Source of the DNA: CBDCWO01 sp965223405
Lineage (GTDB): Bacteria > Bacteroidota > Bacteroidia > Chitinophagales > Saprospiraceae
DNA: 64,000 bases
Assembly: GCA_965223405.1 (NCBI GenBank)
Contig: CBDCWO010000006.1
Span: 5,022,001 to 5,086,000, forward strand
Reading direction: 5' to 3'
The position numbers and the translations under genes were made by a program. Below, in pieces: positions 29,138-38,781 of the stretch. The number at the start of each line of letters is the position of its first letter. The first letter of the stretch is position 1. The notes under the pieces are model-generated. The model was not told the DNA's origin, did not search any database, and saw nothing but the letters and a program-made list of their open reading frames with translations.

Positions 29138-30112
29138 TTAACTGAGGCATTTTTCCTGAATAAACCTATGGGTCATTGCTTCCGACCAATATTGATTGTT
29201 TTTTCCAAGAAATCCCACATGACCTCCCTGAGACGGCATGGCCAGATAGACATGCTTTAGTTTATTACATATTTCAATCGGAAAGCTTGGAGTTTGTAAA
29301 AAAGGATCGTTTTGAGCTTGGATTAAAAGTGCCGGAACTTTTATTCCGGGTAAAAACCGATTACAGGATCCTTGACGGTAATATTCATCTGCATCTTTAA
29401 ATCCAAATATTTTGCAAGTGAAAGTGTTATCAAAATCCCACCAGGATTTATGCTTGCCCCATTCTTCCATGGGTAAAACCCCAGGAAACATTTCGTTTTT
29501 AATTTCGAACTTCTTTTTAAGATTTTTTCTAAACCGCCAGGTATAATGCCGGTTAAACCATTGGTCCAGGATTAAAGAACTGGAGCTTAGATCTGAGGGG
29601 ACAGATATTCCAATACCCACCTTGACTTGATTGGGTATCGTTTTCGTATTACCCAAATACTTGAGTACGACATTTCCACCGAGACTAAATCCTACTAAGC
29701 AGATTTGTTGGAAGCTAGACTCAGCTGCCAGCTTTTCTACCACATGTTGTAAATCTTCGGTCTGTCCATGATGGTACATAGTCAATCTTCGATTTATTTC
29801 ACCGCTACATGATCTAAAATTGAAACTAAGAATATTCCAGTTTTTCAGAAAAAAATAGTTTGCCATGCCCACCACATATTTGCTACCAGAGCTGCCTTCC
29901 AGCCCATGGCATACCACCAAGAGTTTTTGGGAATTACTTCTTACCCAATCCAGATCCAGAAAATCTCCGTCGGGTAATTCCCATCTCTCTCGCTCGTAAG
30001 ATATGTTCACATTTCTAAAAAAATGTGGGTATAGGGTCTGCAGTTGTCCCCCGGGTAAATACCAGGGTGGTTGGTGCTCAAGATTGTTTAATACCGGCAT
30101 ATTTGAATTCAA
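29138..30112 (-). CDS. Alpha/beta hydrolase of the YheT family
   Basis: 324 residues matching YheT-like hydrolases: the PPWYLPGGQLQTLYP start, the oxyanion-hole motif VCHGLEGSSGSKYV, the nucleophile Ser in LVGFSLGGNVVLKYLG, an acid in QAQNDPFL and the catalytic His in GGHVGFLG. The YheT family is broadly conserved, and its members act as esterases on unknown substrates. It is transcribed away from the fucosidase gene. Confidence 0.9.
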   Translation of the reverse strand: MNSNMPVLNNLEHQPPWYLPGGQLQTLYPHFFRNVNISYERERWELPDGDFLDLDWVRSNSQKLLVVCHGLEGSSGSKYVVGMANYFFLKNWNILSFNFRSCSGEINRRLTMYHHGQTEDLQHVVEKLAAESSFQQICLVGFSLGGNVVLKYLGNTKTIPNQVKVGIGISVPSDLSSSSLILDQWFNRHYTWRFRKNLKKKFEIKNEMFPGVLPMEEWGKHKSWWDFDNTFTCKIFGFKDADEYYRQGSCNRFLPGIKVPALLIQAQNDPFLQTPSFPIEICNKLKHVYLAMPSQGGHVGFLGKNNQYWSEAMTHRFIQEKCLS

Positions 30113-30259
30113 AAAAGCCCTAAAAGTAAAAAACCATTTGATTTATAGAATTGAAACACGATCCAATCCTATACTTTACTTCACTGTATTATAGTACAAT
30201 TGCGTATTCTTCCTTACTATTGTGGAACAATTTTTTGCTTCATTTTGAAATTGCTAAAT

Positions 30260-31558
30260 ATGGTTAAGAGGATTTTGGTTTTTCTATTAATTATCCATTT
30301 TATCCCGCTTCAAAGTCAGGAGGATTCCCTTCAATATCATCAGAGGATGGAGTGGTTTGGTGATGCCAAGTTGGGCATCTTTATTCATTGGGGAATATAT
30401 GCGGTTAAAGGAATTGACGAATCCTGGTCTTTTTTTAACGGCTATATTTCACATCAGGATTACCTTGATCAGCGAGATGGATTTACTGCTAAGAATTATG
30501 ACCCGGTGGAATGGGTGAGGTTATTCAAGCACAGTGGTGCCAAATATGCGGTAATTACCAGTAGGCACCATGATGGATTTTCCTTATGGGATACCAAATT
30601 GGGATCATTAAATTCGGTGAGGCACAGCGCTGCTATGAAGGATGTGCTTACACCATTTATCCATGCTTTGCAAGAGGAAGACATGAAGGTTGGGATCTAC
30701 TATTCACTTCCCGATTGGTCTCACAAAGATTATCCAAATAGGACTCGAACTGAAAAACGGTATCAGAATGACGATCGAAAATGGCAGAATTTTTTGGATT
30801 ATTACCAAGATCAATTGAAAGAGTTGCAACAAGCTTACAAGCCCGATTTGTGGTGGTTTGATGGTGACTGGGAATTTAAGGCAGATAAGTGGGAAGCAGA
30901 AAAAGTCAAAAAACAGTTGTTAAGCGCCAATCCAAAAACTATTGTCAATTCCAGACTCGCAGGTTATGGGGATTATGCTACTCCGGAACAAGGAGTTCCA
31001 TTACATAAACCAGATGCGGACTATTGGGAATTGTGCATGACAATGAATGACAGTTGGGGTTATCAACATAATGACAAGAATTACAAAACACCTTATCAGA
31101 TTATTCGCATCTTTTCAGATGTAATCGGGATGGGAGGAAACCTTTTGTTGGATGTTGGACCTAAGGCCGATGGGTCTATACCGGAGGAGCAATTGAACAT
31201 TTTGAAAGAATTGGGAGATTGGACTAATAAACACCAAGAGGCCATTTTTGGAAGTCAAGCCGGATTGCCTCCAGGATACTTTTATGGTCCAACCACGTTA
31301 TCAAAAGATGGTCAGACTTTGTTTTTGTTTCTTCCGCATCCTCCTGAAGGACCGGTGGTGCTAAAAGGGGTAAAGAATGAAATAAATCGCATCCGGATTG
31401 TGGGAGATGGCACCAAACTCAGACATCAGGAGTTGATGAAATTGTATTGGAGCGATAAACCAGGGATCGTGTATATCGATGTTCCACCTCAGGTTCAAGA
31501 TAAATATATGACGGTTATTGCCGTACAGCTCAAAGGAAAACTGGCATTGGAGGAATAA
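30260..31558 (+). CDS. Alpha-L-fucosidase (GH29)
   Basis: About 432 residues with a signal peptide (ILVFLLIIHFIPLQSQ). The GH29 features are all here: MEWFGDAKLGIFIHWGIYAV, KYAVITSRHHDGFSLWDT, DVLTPFIHALQEEDMKVGIYYSLPDW, and the catalytic nucleophile Asp in LWWFDGDWEF. It removes terminal alpha-L-fucose from glycans in the periplasm or outside the cell. The ATG at 30260 is used because a signal peptide follows it; an upstream in-frame start at 30200 is less likely. A TonB receptor gene follows on the same strand. Confidence 0.92.
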   Translation: MVKRILVFLLIIHFIPLQSQEDSLQYHQRMEWFGDAKLGIFIHWGIYAVKGIDESWSFFNGYISHQDYLDQRDGFTAKNYDPVEWVRLFKHSGAKYAVITSRHHDGFSLWDTKLGSLNSVRHSAAMKDVLTPFIHALQEEDMKVGIYYSLPDWSHKDYPNRTRTEKRYQNDDRKWQNFLDYYQDQLKELQQAYKPDLWWFDGDWEFKADKWEAEKVKKQLLSANPKTIVNSRLAGYGDYATPEQGVPLHKPDADYWELCMTMNDSWGYQHNDKNYKTPYQIIRIFSDVIGMGGNLLLDVGPKADGSIPEEQLNILKELGDWTNKHQEAIFGSQAGLPPGYFYGPTTLSKDGQTLFLFLPHPPEGPVVLKGVKNEINRIRIVGDGTKLRHQELMKLYWSDKPGIVYIDVPPQVQDKYMTVIAVQLKGKLALEE

Positions 31559-31649
31559 TCCGAATTAGTGATTTATAAATTATTCCACACCTCTGGTGAA
31601 CCTAGATATCTCATTTTTGTTTAACAAAACAATAAATATATTAAACAAA

Positions 31650-34097
31650 ATGAATTACATAAAGGTCATTTTCTTCAGCCTTGTCACCAGTTGGATATTT
31701 GCCCAAAATGGGATTATTCAGGGCTCCATTACCGATGCCATAAACAACGATCCAATCCCATTCGCAGAGGTAGTAGTATTATCCACAAACAAAATAGAAT
31801 CAGATTCGATTTCGGAATCGGGAAATTTTGTAAAAGGTACGGTTTCGGATGAGGATGGTACGTATAGAATTGAAGGTATCGAACCGGGGTATTACAATAT
31901 ACGGGTCACATTCCTGGGATATTCCCCGACTACAATTTTCGAAGTGCAGGTTTTAAATTCACGACCGGCCGAAATAAATTTTGAATTACAGTCCAGTAGT
32001 TTGGATTTACAGGAAGTAGTAGTTACCGTGTCACCATTTAAGAAGACTGAGGAAAGTCCGGTCTCGTTGCACAATATAGGTATTACTGAAATTCGTCGTA
32101 ATCCCGGTGCTGCTCAGGATATTTCGAAAGTAGTTCAAAATCTTCCCGGTGTAACCTCTCCTCCGGGATTTCGCAATGATCTCATAATCCGGGGTGGGGG
32201 GCCGAACGAAAATCGGTTTTACCTCGATGATGTAGAAGTACCGGTAATTAATCATTTTACTACCCAGGGAGCCTCGGGTGGACCGGCAGGTATAATCAAT
32301 GTCGATTTTATCAGGGAAGTAGATTTTTTTAGCGGGGCTTTTCCTGCTAATCGCGGTAATACTTTAAGTTCGGTCTTTAATTTCAAAATGAGAAATGGAC
32401 GTAGTGATCATTTTGGTGGCAGCTTTACAGTAGGATCTTCTAATGCTGGCATTTCTTTAGAAGGCCCCATAGGAGAGAAAGCTTCATATATCCTTTCGGC
32501 GCGGCAGTCATATTTGCAGTTTTTATTTGCAGCTCTGGATCAGCCATTCTTACCTAGTTATACTGATTATCAGGCTAAAGTAAATGTGAAATTTAATCAA
32601 AAGAATGAATTGTATTTTTTGGGTTTGGGAGCTGTTGACAGATTCAAGTTAAACGAAGATATCCGAAGTATGGACGAGAGAAAAAGATATCTTTTGGAGT
32701 TGTTACCGGTAAGTCCACAGTGGAATTACACCAATGGCCTCGTCTTTAAACATTTCCAGGACAATGGTTTTTGGACCTTGGTTGTATCGAGAAATATGTT
32801 AAATAATGAATCCCGAAAATATTATCAAAATGAGGACTCCAATCCGGATAACTTGATCTTTGATTATCGAAGTCAGGAAATTGAGAATAAATTTCGAGTA
32901 GAGAATACTTCCCAGTTTGGAAAAATGAAATCCAACTTTGGAATTAGTTATGAATTGATTAAATACAACAATCGCACGTTTAGTAGAATATTTACCAATT
33001 CCGGACCGGAAACCATAGACTACTTTTCCAATCTTTCTTTTAGTAAATACGCATTTTTTGGTCAAGTTAGTCGAAAATGGCTGTCTGAGCGACTGGTGGC
33101 CTCATTAGGATTTAGAATGGATGCGACCACTTATTCTGATGAAACAAATTCATTACTTGATCAATTTTCACCACGTTTTTCTCTGGCCTATTCGTTTTCA
33201 GATCGATGGGCATTCAATTTCAATGCGGGTAGGTATTTTCAGCTACCTCCCTATACCCTCATGGGTTACCAGGAGGATGGAGAATTGCTAAATCGAAATA
33301 ACGAAATAACCTATATCAGAGCAGACCATCTGGTCGGAGGAATGGAATACAATACCCCCTTTGATGGAATACTTACGATTGAAGGATATTATAAGAAATA
33401 CCGAAATTATCCATTCTTATTACGAGATCAATTGACTTTGGCCAATATTGGGGGAGATTTTGGGGTGATTGGTAATGAACCGGCGGTTTCGTCAGCCGTT
33501 GGCGAAAATTCGGGATTAGAGTTTCTTTATCAACAAAGGCTTTATCAGGGGATTTATGGTCTGGTATCTTACACCCTGGGTTGGAGTCGTTTTTCAGATG
33601 AATCAGGGAACCTGGTTCCTTCGTCCTGGGATGCGAGGCACATAGTCAATCTAACTTTTGGAAAACGATTTAAGAAGAATTGGGAATTAGGTATTAATTG
33701 GAGATATCAGTCGGGATTGCCTTATACTCCTTATGCAGAGACTTCTTCACTAGTTGAAAATTGGATTGTGAATAATGGAGCAATTAGGGATTACAGTCTT
33801 CTCAATACATTGAGAAACGAGGACAGCAACCAATTGGATATTCGTATCGATAAGAAATGGTTTTTCGATAAATGGAGTTTGAACTTATATTTGGATATTG
33901 AAAATCTGTTTGGAGATGCAATAATGTCCCAGGATATGGTTTTGGACAGGCCTCTAGATGACGAGGGAATTCCAATTGGTACCGGAGAAATCATCAACCC
34001 TATGGATCCAATTTCGGAACAGCGGTTTAGGACCAAATTGTTAGAGACCAACGCCGGATTTCCTTTGCCTTCATTAGGGATTATTGTAGAGTTTTAA
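31650..34097 (+). CDS. TonB-dependent outer-membrane receptor
   Basis: About 815 residues. After a signal peptide ending in FAQN comes a carboxypeptidase-regulatory-like domain (GIIQGSITDAINNDPIPFAEV, typical of CarboxypepD_reg), a plug domain (LPGVTSPPGFRNDLIIRGGGPNENRFYLDDVEV) and a long beta-barrel that ends in the aromatic-rich strand SLGIIVEF. It should import a large substrate across the outer membrane using TonB energy. The plug has no SusC-type features, and no SusD partner is adjacent, so the substrate may not be a glycan. The ATG at 31650 begins the signal peptide. Confidence 0.92.
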   Translation: MNYIKVIFFSLVTSWIFAQNGIIQGSITDAINNDPIPFAEVVVLSTNKIESDSISESGNFVKGTVSDEDGTYRIEGIEPGYYNIRVTFLGYSPTTIFEVQVLNSRPAEINFELQSSSLDLQEVVVTVSPFKKTEESPVSLHNIGITEIRRNPGAAQDISKVVQNLPGVTSPPGFRNDLIIRGGGPNENRFYLDDVEVPVINHFTTQGASGGPAGIINVDFIREVDFFSGAFPANRGNTLSSVFNFKMRNGRSDHFGGSFTVGSSNAGISLEGPIGEKASYILSARQSYLQFLFAALDQPFLPSYTDYQAKVNVKFNQKNELYFLGLGAVDRFKLNEDIRSMDERKRYLLELLPVSPQWNYTNGLVFKHFQDNGFWTLVVSRNMLNNESRKYYQNEDSNPDNLIFDYRSQEIENKFRVENTSQFGKMKSNFGISYELIKYNNRTFSRIFTNSGPETIDYFSNLSFSKYAFFGQVSRKWLSERLVASLGFRMDATTYSDETNSLLDQFSPRFSLAYSFSDRWAFNFNAGRYFQLPPYTLMGYQEDGELLNRNNEITYIRADHLVGGMEYNTPFDGILTIEGYYKKYRNYPFLLRDQLTLANIGGDFGVIGNEPAVSSAVGENSGLEFLYQQRLYQGIYGLVSYTLGWSRFSDESGNLVPSSWDARHIVNLTFGKRFKKNWELGINWRYQSGLPYTPYAETSSLVENWIVNNGAIRDYSLLNTLRNEDSNQLDIRIDKKWFFDKWSLNLYLDIENLFGDAIMSQDMVLDRPLDDEGIPIGTGEIINPMDPISEQRFRTKLLETNAGFPLPSLGIIVEF

Positions 34098-34135
34098 TGA
34101 GGGTGGAAGCAGATTATGATTCTTCCATTTAAAAG

Positions 34136-35866
34136 TCAGGATGGTTTGTGCACAGGTTTAGTATCCGAAACTTCATGATAATCCTTTGCTAAATTATCCA
34201 TTTCAGGTTTGTCCAATTCGGTCTCTTTGATTCTTTTAGGGTTGCCGTTTTTGTGATGGATATCCTCTATTGTGAGACTTCTTTGCTTTTTGGGAGCAAT
34301 AGGCACACCTACCAGATCCCTGGCAACTTTGAGGGGTCTTAGGATGCCTTTTTTCTTTTGTTGATGACTTCTCATTCTGCGTAAAATGTCTTTCAGCATA
34401 GTTATAGCTTCCACGATGTAGGTTCCTTTATTCAGCATGACACATTCGGAGCGTCCTGACATAGCAGCATCTGTAATCTCTGATCTACTGGCGATTCCTT
34501 CTTTTGCTAATTTTTCCAGAACCTGCGTTGCCCAAATTGTGGGAAGGTGAGCTGCTTCACACAGCCACAGAATTTCCTCCTGGACTTCTGAAATCCTTTC
34601 CCATCCCAATTCAATGGCCAGGTCACCCCTGGCGATCATAACACCGATGTTCGGACTTCGCATGGCCGTAAGTATTAGTTCTGGAAGAGATCGAAAAGAT
34701 TCACGATTTTCGATTTTTAGGATAACTCCAATATCGCTCTTACCCAGTTTCAACAATTTGCGCTGGAGTAGCCTGATATCCTTGGGTCGTTTTACATAGG
34801 AATAGCCTATGAGATCAGCATATTTGGTCATGAAAGGCAAGTCGCGGAGATCCTTTTTAGTAAGAGAGGGTAGATCTAATTCGGTATCCGGTAAATTGAT
34901 CCCTTTACCAGCTCTGAGTTTCCCTCCCTTTATCTTGCAGTGTGTAACCTTTAATTCAGCAAATTCAGGGTGCACACTTTCGATGACAGTGCCTATTTTA
35001 CCATCATCAAACCATAGCGTTTCCCCTTTTTTAATGAAGTCGAAAATTTCCGGTGCAGTTACTGCGATCCGGGCTGGATGTTTTATCTTACCTTTTTTAT
35101 TAATTTTTGCTGGTTTACCGTATACTATTGAGCGATATAAATGCAGTACATCTCCTCTTTTCAACAGGATAAAGGGACCTTTTGCTGCTGAATTCTTTCC
35201 TTTTTTCCGCCCCTTCTTTTTGTATCTTTGGTCTTTTATCGGACCAGTTCTGATTTTAGGTCCTGACAAGTCCATATAAATAGGACAGGATAATTTGAGG
35301 GCCTTACTTTCATGCTTTATCCGTTTAATGATTTGAAGCCATACTTCTTCATTATCATGGCTGCAATTGATGCGGGCAATATTCATTCCTGATTTTAACA
35401 ATTGCCGGATCATTTTCGGATTAGAGGCAGCTTCAGTTGGGAGGGTGACCATGACTAATTTGTTACCATCATACTTCTGCTGTAGAAACAGCCTTTTCGT
35501 ATTTTTTCGCAACCTTTGTAAATTCCGGAAGTAAGTCAGAGGGGGTTCATGATTGCTTTTGGTAGGTATCACGTATTTCTCGCCTTTCAATAAATACAAC
35601 CATCTTAGGATATGATTGATATTAGCCAAAGTGTACCCTTCCGAATGTCCGATTGAAGATAGACCTAGGTTGGATAATTCGGCTTGTACTTTCTTTAACT
35701 TGAAAGCTCTCAGGCCTAAATAGTGAATCAGATTTTTGGCACTTACTAATTGGTCGGGATGAACTTTCATCAAATGTTTTCGCAAATTATCTTCCTGGGC
35801 TATCATAAAATTGCGAATTACCAGTAAATCTCGAATCAATGTATTAATCTTATTTTCTCCAATCAT
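34136..35866 (-). CDS. Pyruvate kinase-like protein with long N-terminal extension
   Basis: About 576 residues. From about residue 130 it follows pyruvate kinase: VTLPTEAASNPKMIRQLL, MNIARINCSHDN, CPIYMDLSGPKIRTG, a B domain with a Lys-rich insert (KKKGRKKGKN), LKIENRES (catalytic Lys), MIARGDLAIELG, WATQVLEKLAK and SRSEITDAAMSGRSECVMLNKG. The first 130 residues form a helical domain with no family that I recognise. The C-terminal allosteric domain of standard enzymes is absent; a short charged tail replaces it. It may be a paralog with a changed role. The ATG at 35866 is tentative; the frame is open to a TTG at 35917. Confidence 0.75.
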   Translation of the reverse strand: MIGENKINTLIRDLLVIRNFMIAQEDNLRKHLMKVHPDQLVSAKNLIHYLGLRAFKLKKVQAELSNLGLSSIGHSEGYTLANINHILRWLYLLKGEKYVIPTKSNHEPPLTYFRNLQRLRKNTKRLFLQQKYDGNKLVMVTLPTEAASNPKMIRQLLKSGMNIARINCSHDNEEVWLQIIKRIKHESKALKLSCPIYMDLSGPKIRTGPIKDQRYKKKGRKKGKNSAAKGPFILLKRGDVLHLYRSIVYGKPAKINKKGKIKHPARIAVTAPEIFDFIKKGETLWFDDGKIGTVIESVHPEFAELKVTHCKIKGGKLRAGKGINLPDTELDLPSLTKKDLRDLPFMTKYADLIGYSYVKRPKDIRLLQRKLLKLGKSDIGVILKIENRESFRSLPELILTAMRSPNIGVMIARGDLAIELGWERISEVQEEILWLCEAAHLPTIWATQVLEKLAKEGIASRSEITDAAMSGRSECVMLNKGTYIVEAITMLKDILRRMRSHQQKKKGILRPLKVARDLVGVPIAPKKQRSLTIEDIHHKNGNPKRIKETELDKPEMDNLAKDYHEVSDTKPVHKPS

Positions 35867-35972
35867 GGCTAATTGTTTAGGTCTTCCAAAATTAAATATG
35901 GACTTACCTTGGTGCAATGATCCAGGTTGGTATTTCTAATATTTTGAAATGATCAATAAAATGTCCTACCTT

Positions 35973-36660
35973 TTATTCACATTGGAGAGGAATGTGCACG
36001 TTAAAGGTGCCACCGTTGATTTTGTTCCCCGCAGGTTGTAGTGAACACGCTGCATACAATACCTGAGGAATTCCTTGGTTCAATAATAATTGGGGTCTTT
36101 CGAGATGACTTACCTTGATATCAAGCCCATTTTGGTTTGTCAATTTCTTTTCCATAAAAAGTGGCCTGTAATATTGCTTCCAATGGACCCCATCTTCGGA
36201 TATTAATCGAGCTAAACCTGATTTTTTTTGGGTTATTCTTCCGGTGAAATCCTTGACAATGGCATGAAATTTTTGATCTGTGGGATTAAACCAGACAAAG
36301 GGATCTTCAGAGTTTGCGATTTGATGATTTTCCAGATGAATCGCCATCACAAAACTATCCTGAGCGACAAAGTCTCGATCGGGATAATCAGAGATCGCGA
36401 CTCCATGTACTCCTCGCCAATGGGGATCATAGAGATTCCCTTTGAAATAGAGATGATATTTTGAAGTGAGGGGATGAAATACTACGGATGGATTGACCAC
36501 AATGATATTATCGGGTTTTGCATTAGTGCCGGGAAGGGAGGGAGAAATTATGTGGTCTGGTTTTACGCGAGTTCGTGGAGTAAGTAATGGTTGCGAGGGT
36601 CGTTCGAAGTTGCCTGACAGCAAATCTGAAAAGTTAACAAAGCGTAGGACTCCAATTTTT
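35973..36660 (-). pseudogene. GH43-like beta-propeller hydrolase, 3' part (interrupted by IS)
   Basis: Downstream portion of a glycosidase-like five-bladed propeller. After the insertion junction it reads KIGVLRFVNFSDLLSGNFERPS, then blades with VVNPSVVFHPLTSKYHLYFKG, GVAISDYPDRDF and FVWFNPTDQKFHAIVKDFTG. It is the continuation of the open frame at 37954-38521: removing the insertion and one copy of the 8-bp target joins ...SQKIG to IGVLRF without a frameshift. It is 56 bases upstream of the pyruvate-kinase-like frame, on the same strand. Inactive as it stands unless reconstituted. Confidence 0.85.
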
Positions 36661-36697
36661 GGGTGCATTTCAAAATGTCCCGATGTTTTACATTTAA

Positions 36698-37672
36698 TTA
36701 AGCTACGCGTCTTAAATAATCAGTAATTATATCCCAATGTCCGCTTTTGTTCAGAACTCTGAGGTTAATCATATTTTGAAGTCCTTCCATTGACCATCTT
36801 TGACCTGATAGTTTCATTCTTTTTTGTAGCACATTACGATGGGCAGCTTCTATGGCTCCAGAGCCTATTAGCAATCCTTGTTCCAAGTAGGATGGATAGT
36901 CCATTTTTGACGCATTTCTTTGCAAATAGCCCATTAATTTACTTTTCGCTACTTTTTTTGCTTTTGTATTGCAATTCAATTGATCGATTCGTTCTATTAG
37001 GCTATCATAGCCTAATTCCTTTAGTAATGATCCGGTTTGTTGCATCCATTCTTTGAACTTATTCCTACCTTTGATACAAAGTTTGGCATATTTAGATATA
37101 TTTTCCATTGCATGATAAAAGTCCAATATTTGAAGTGCTTCTGGGTATTCTGCCTTTACCCAATTCTGTATCCATATCGCACCATCATTTATATACACCA
37201 AACGTTTACCTAGCTTCGAGTAGTCATCCAATAACGTCGATATCTTTAGTTCAAATTCTTTATGACAGCCTAAGTGAGCGACGTATTCACTGTCTCTAAT
37301 CCACTGTCTATCTGTACCTTCTGGTAATATCGAGCTGCCTTTGAATACCCTGCCCAACTTCACCTCCTTCCATTTATCTTCTTTGGTAAACAACTGAGAT
37401 CCGTCCACTTGACAATAAACTATATCTGTCGGACCAACATTGGGCTTGTCATACCGATCTTCTTCATCCACCCATTGCCTTGCTTGTTGACCCATCCCAT
37501 CAGTTAGCCGATATATCGCCGTATCGTTCGTTTCTATTTCTAACAATCTGTTAGCTACTGATGCTCCATCTTCATAACAACTATGCTGTCCGATGAATAC
37601 CAACTTGCCCTCCAAATAAGGACTCACTTTTACCGATTCAATTTGTTCAATATAAGAATGTGACTTGTTCAA
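36698..37672 (-). CDS. ISKra4-type transposase, main frame (OrfB)
   Basis: 324 residues. Transposase features are VDGSQLFTKEDKWKEVKLGRVF (catalytic Asp), LVYINDGAIWIQNWV and ILDFYHAMENISKYA (further acidic and helical elements), and LIGSGAIEAAHRNVLQKRMKLSGQRWS, the conserved block with the catalytic Glu. The frame begins at a TTG directly after the A-rich slip site, with no good independent start, so it is probably made as a fusion with the short upstream frame by frameshifting. Confidence 0.82.
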   Translation of the reverse strand: MNKSHSYIEQIESVKVSPYLEGKLVFIGQHSCYEDGASVANRLLEIETNDTAIYRLTDGMGQQARQWVDEEDRYDKPNVGPTDIVYCQVDGSQLFTKEDKWKEVKLGRVFKGSSILPEGTDRQWIRDSEYVAHLGCHKEFELKISTLLDDYSKLGKRLVYINDGAIWIQNWVKAEYPEALQILDFYHAMENISKYAKLCIKGRNKFKEWMQQTGSLLKELGYDSLIERIDQLNCNTKAKKVAKSKLMGYLQRNASKMDYPSYLEQGLLIGSGAIEAAHRNVLQKRMKLSGQRWSMEGLQNMINLRVLNKSGHWDIITDYLRRVA

Positions 37673-37673
37673 C

Positions 37674-37880
37674 TCAATTTTTCCAAAACCGCTTTGAATT
37701 CTCTTTTTTTTTTCGGTTTACAACAGGTTCACCAAGCGAACTTTCAAATAATTCCCGACCAAAGTCTTTCATCAAATACGTGAATTTCTCCTCGTAATCA
37801 TAAAAACTCTCTGTGCCGTCTAGGTTCTCTACATCATTCAACAGGCGGTCAAACTTTTTTTGTAATTTAACCCTGTCCAT
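37674..37880 (-). CDS. ISKra4-type transposase, N-terminal frame (OrfA) ending at an A10 slip site
   Basis: 68 codons from an ATG at 37880. It runs into a run of ten A (minus strand; 37713-37704 or thereabouts, seen as T10 on the plus strand) and stops shortly afterwards. The main transposase frame is reached by losing one A or gaining two at that run, which suggests programmed transcriptional slippage or ribosomal frameshifting. The reading across the slip would give RKKKR, then IQSGFGKIELNKSHSYIEQ, joining smoothly to the main frame. Confidence 0.7.
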   Translation of the reverse strand: MDRVKLQKKFDRLLNDVENLDGTESFYDYEEKFTYLMKDFGRELFESSLGEPVVNRKKKENSKRFWKN

Positions 37881-37953
37881 GATTTCTCTATTTTGGTTGT
37901 ATAGCTAATTTAACACATATATTTCAATTTTCTGGACATTTTGAAATGCACCC

Positions 37954-38509
37954 CAATTTTTTGACTCTGCTGTACCCGGTTCCTTTTATTTACATAACCA
38001 AGGGTTTCTGATTCCGGTACCGCTCCCGGATCCATACTCCCCGTGTAGTATAGATAATAATACTTTCCAAATTTTTGGATATGGGGATTGTGCACGGATT
38101 GTGCATCCCAGGAGGTAGAATCACCTTGGTTTTTGGCTCCTTCCAGTATTATTTTTTGGAATTCAAAGTTTCTATCAGGATCATCGGAGATTGCATATCC
38201 GATAGTCGAGTTCAGGACCCAACTCGAAGAAAAAGGCAAGCTATCCCGACCACAGTTCCAGGTTGAATAAAACATATGATATCGATTATCATCTCCTTTA
38301 ATCACACTAGCTCCCCAAATGAAGTCATTTTTCTTTTGCAGGACGGACGGACCTATTAAATGTTGAATCTTGGAAGTATCTGGAAAAATGGTTACATCCA
38401 CTGGTAATGCTGCCACCTGGCAGTCGGAAATTTTGCAATGATTGATACTGAGAAAAATCAAAAATCCTGTCAATAAGTAGTTGATAGTAAAGTTGCGAAT
38501 TTTAATCAT
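37954..38509 (-). pseudogene. GH43-like beta-propeller hydrolase, 5' part (interrupted by IS)
   Basis: N-terminal portion of the same gene as 35973-36660. A signal peptide (NYLLTGFLIFLSINHC, with a possible lipobox) precedes propeller blades with FIWGASVIKGDDNRYHMFYS, IGYAISDDPDRNFEF and DAQSVHNPHIQKFGKYYYLYYTG. The natural frame ends at the insertion junction (SQKIG), after which it reads into the insertion and stops. The ATG at 38509 is preferred over a TTG at 38521. The joined gene would encode about 410 residues, usual for a GH43/GH117-like propeller glycosidase. Confidence 0.85.
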
Positions 38510-38728
38510 AATGACTGGCAAACTTGGATTTCAAATATAGGATAAAAATCATTGAAATTGAATGAATAATGTACTCCACGCCGCATAAATATTTTACCAA
38601 CCTGTGATTATTTTTTCTAACATCCGATAATCGTCGAACTCAGGATAAACTCGTTTATTTCATCAATAGGTAAATCCGGTCTGGGTGTTCCATTCTTTCC
38701 TGATAATCAGTTTATTGATAATTGGCGC

Positions 38729-38736
38729 TATTTTTG
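38729..38736 (+). promoter_or_regulatory. -7 promoter element of the DUF2141 gene
   Basis: TATTTTTG matches TAnnTTTG and lies about 45 bases upstream of the ATG at 38782. The -33 element is not clear. Confidence 0.35.
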
Positions 38737-38781
38737 CATATTAAATCTTTATATGTATTATCTACCCACATTTTTTAGGCC

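Larger units (their letters stand above)
36661..37953 (-). mobile_element. ISKra4-type insertion sequence inside the GH43-like gene
   Basis: 1,293 bp. The two ends share a 20-bp inverted repeat beginning GGGTGCATTTCAAAATGTCC (36661-36680; inverted at 37934-37953). An 8-bp direct repeat, CAATTTTT, flanks it (36653-36660 and 37954-37961). From memory of the family tables, GGG ends, this size, an 8-bp duplication and two overlapping frames fit the ISMich2 subgroup of ISKra4; that subgroup assignment is the weaker part of the call. Target duplications are exact, so the insertion is recent. Confidence 0.85.

Noticed and set aside
30260..34097. SusC/SusD polysaccharide utilisation locus
   Set aside because: The TonB receptor has no SusC features and there is no SusD gene, although a fucosidase is adjacent.
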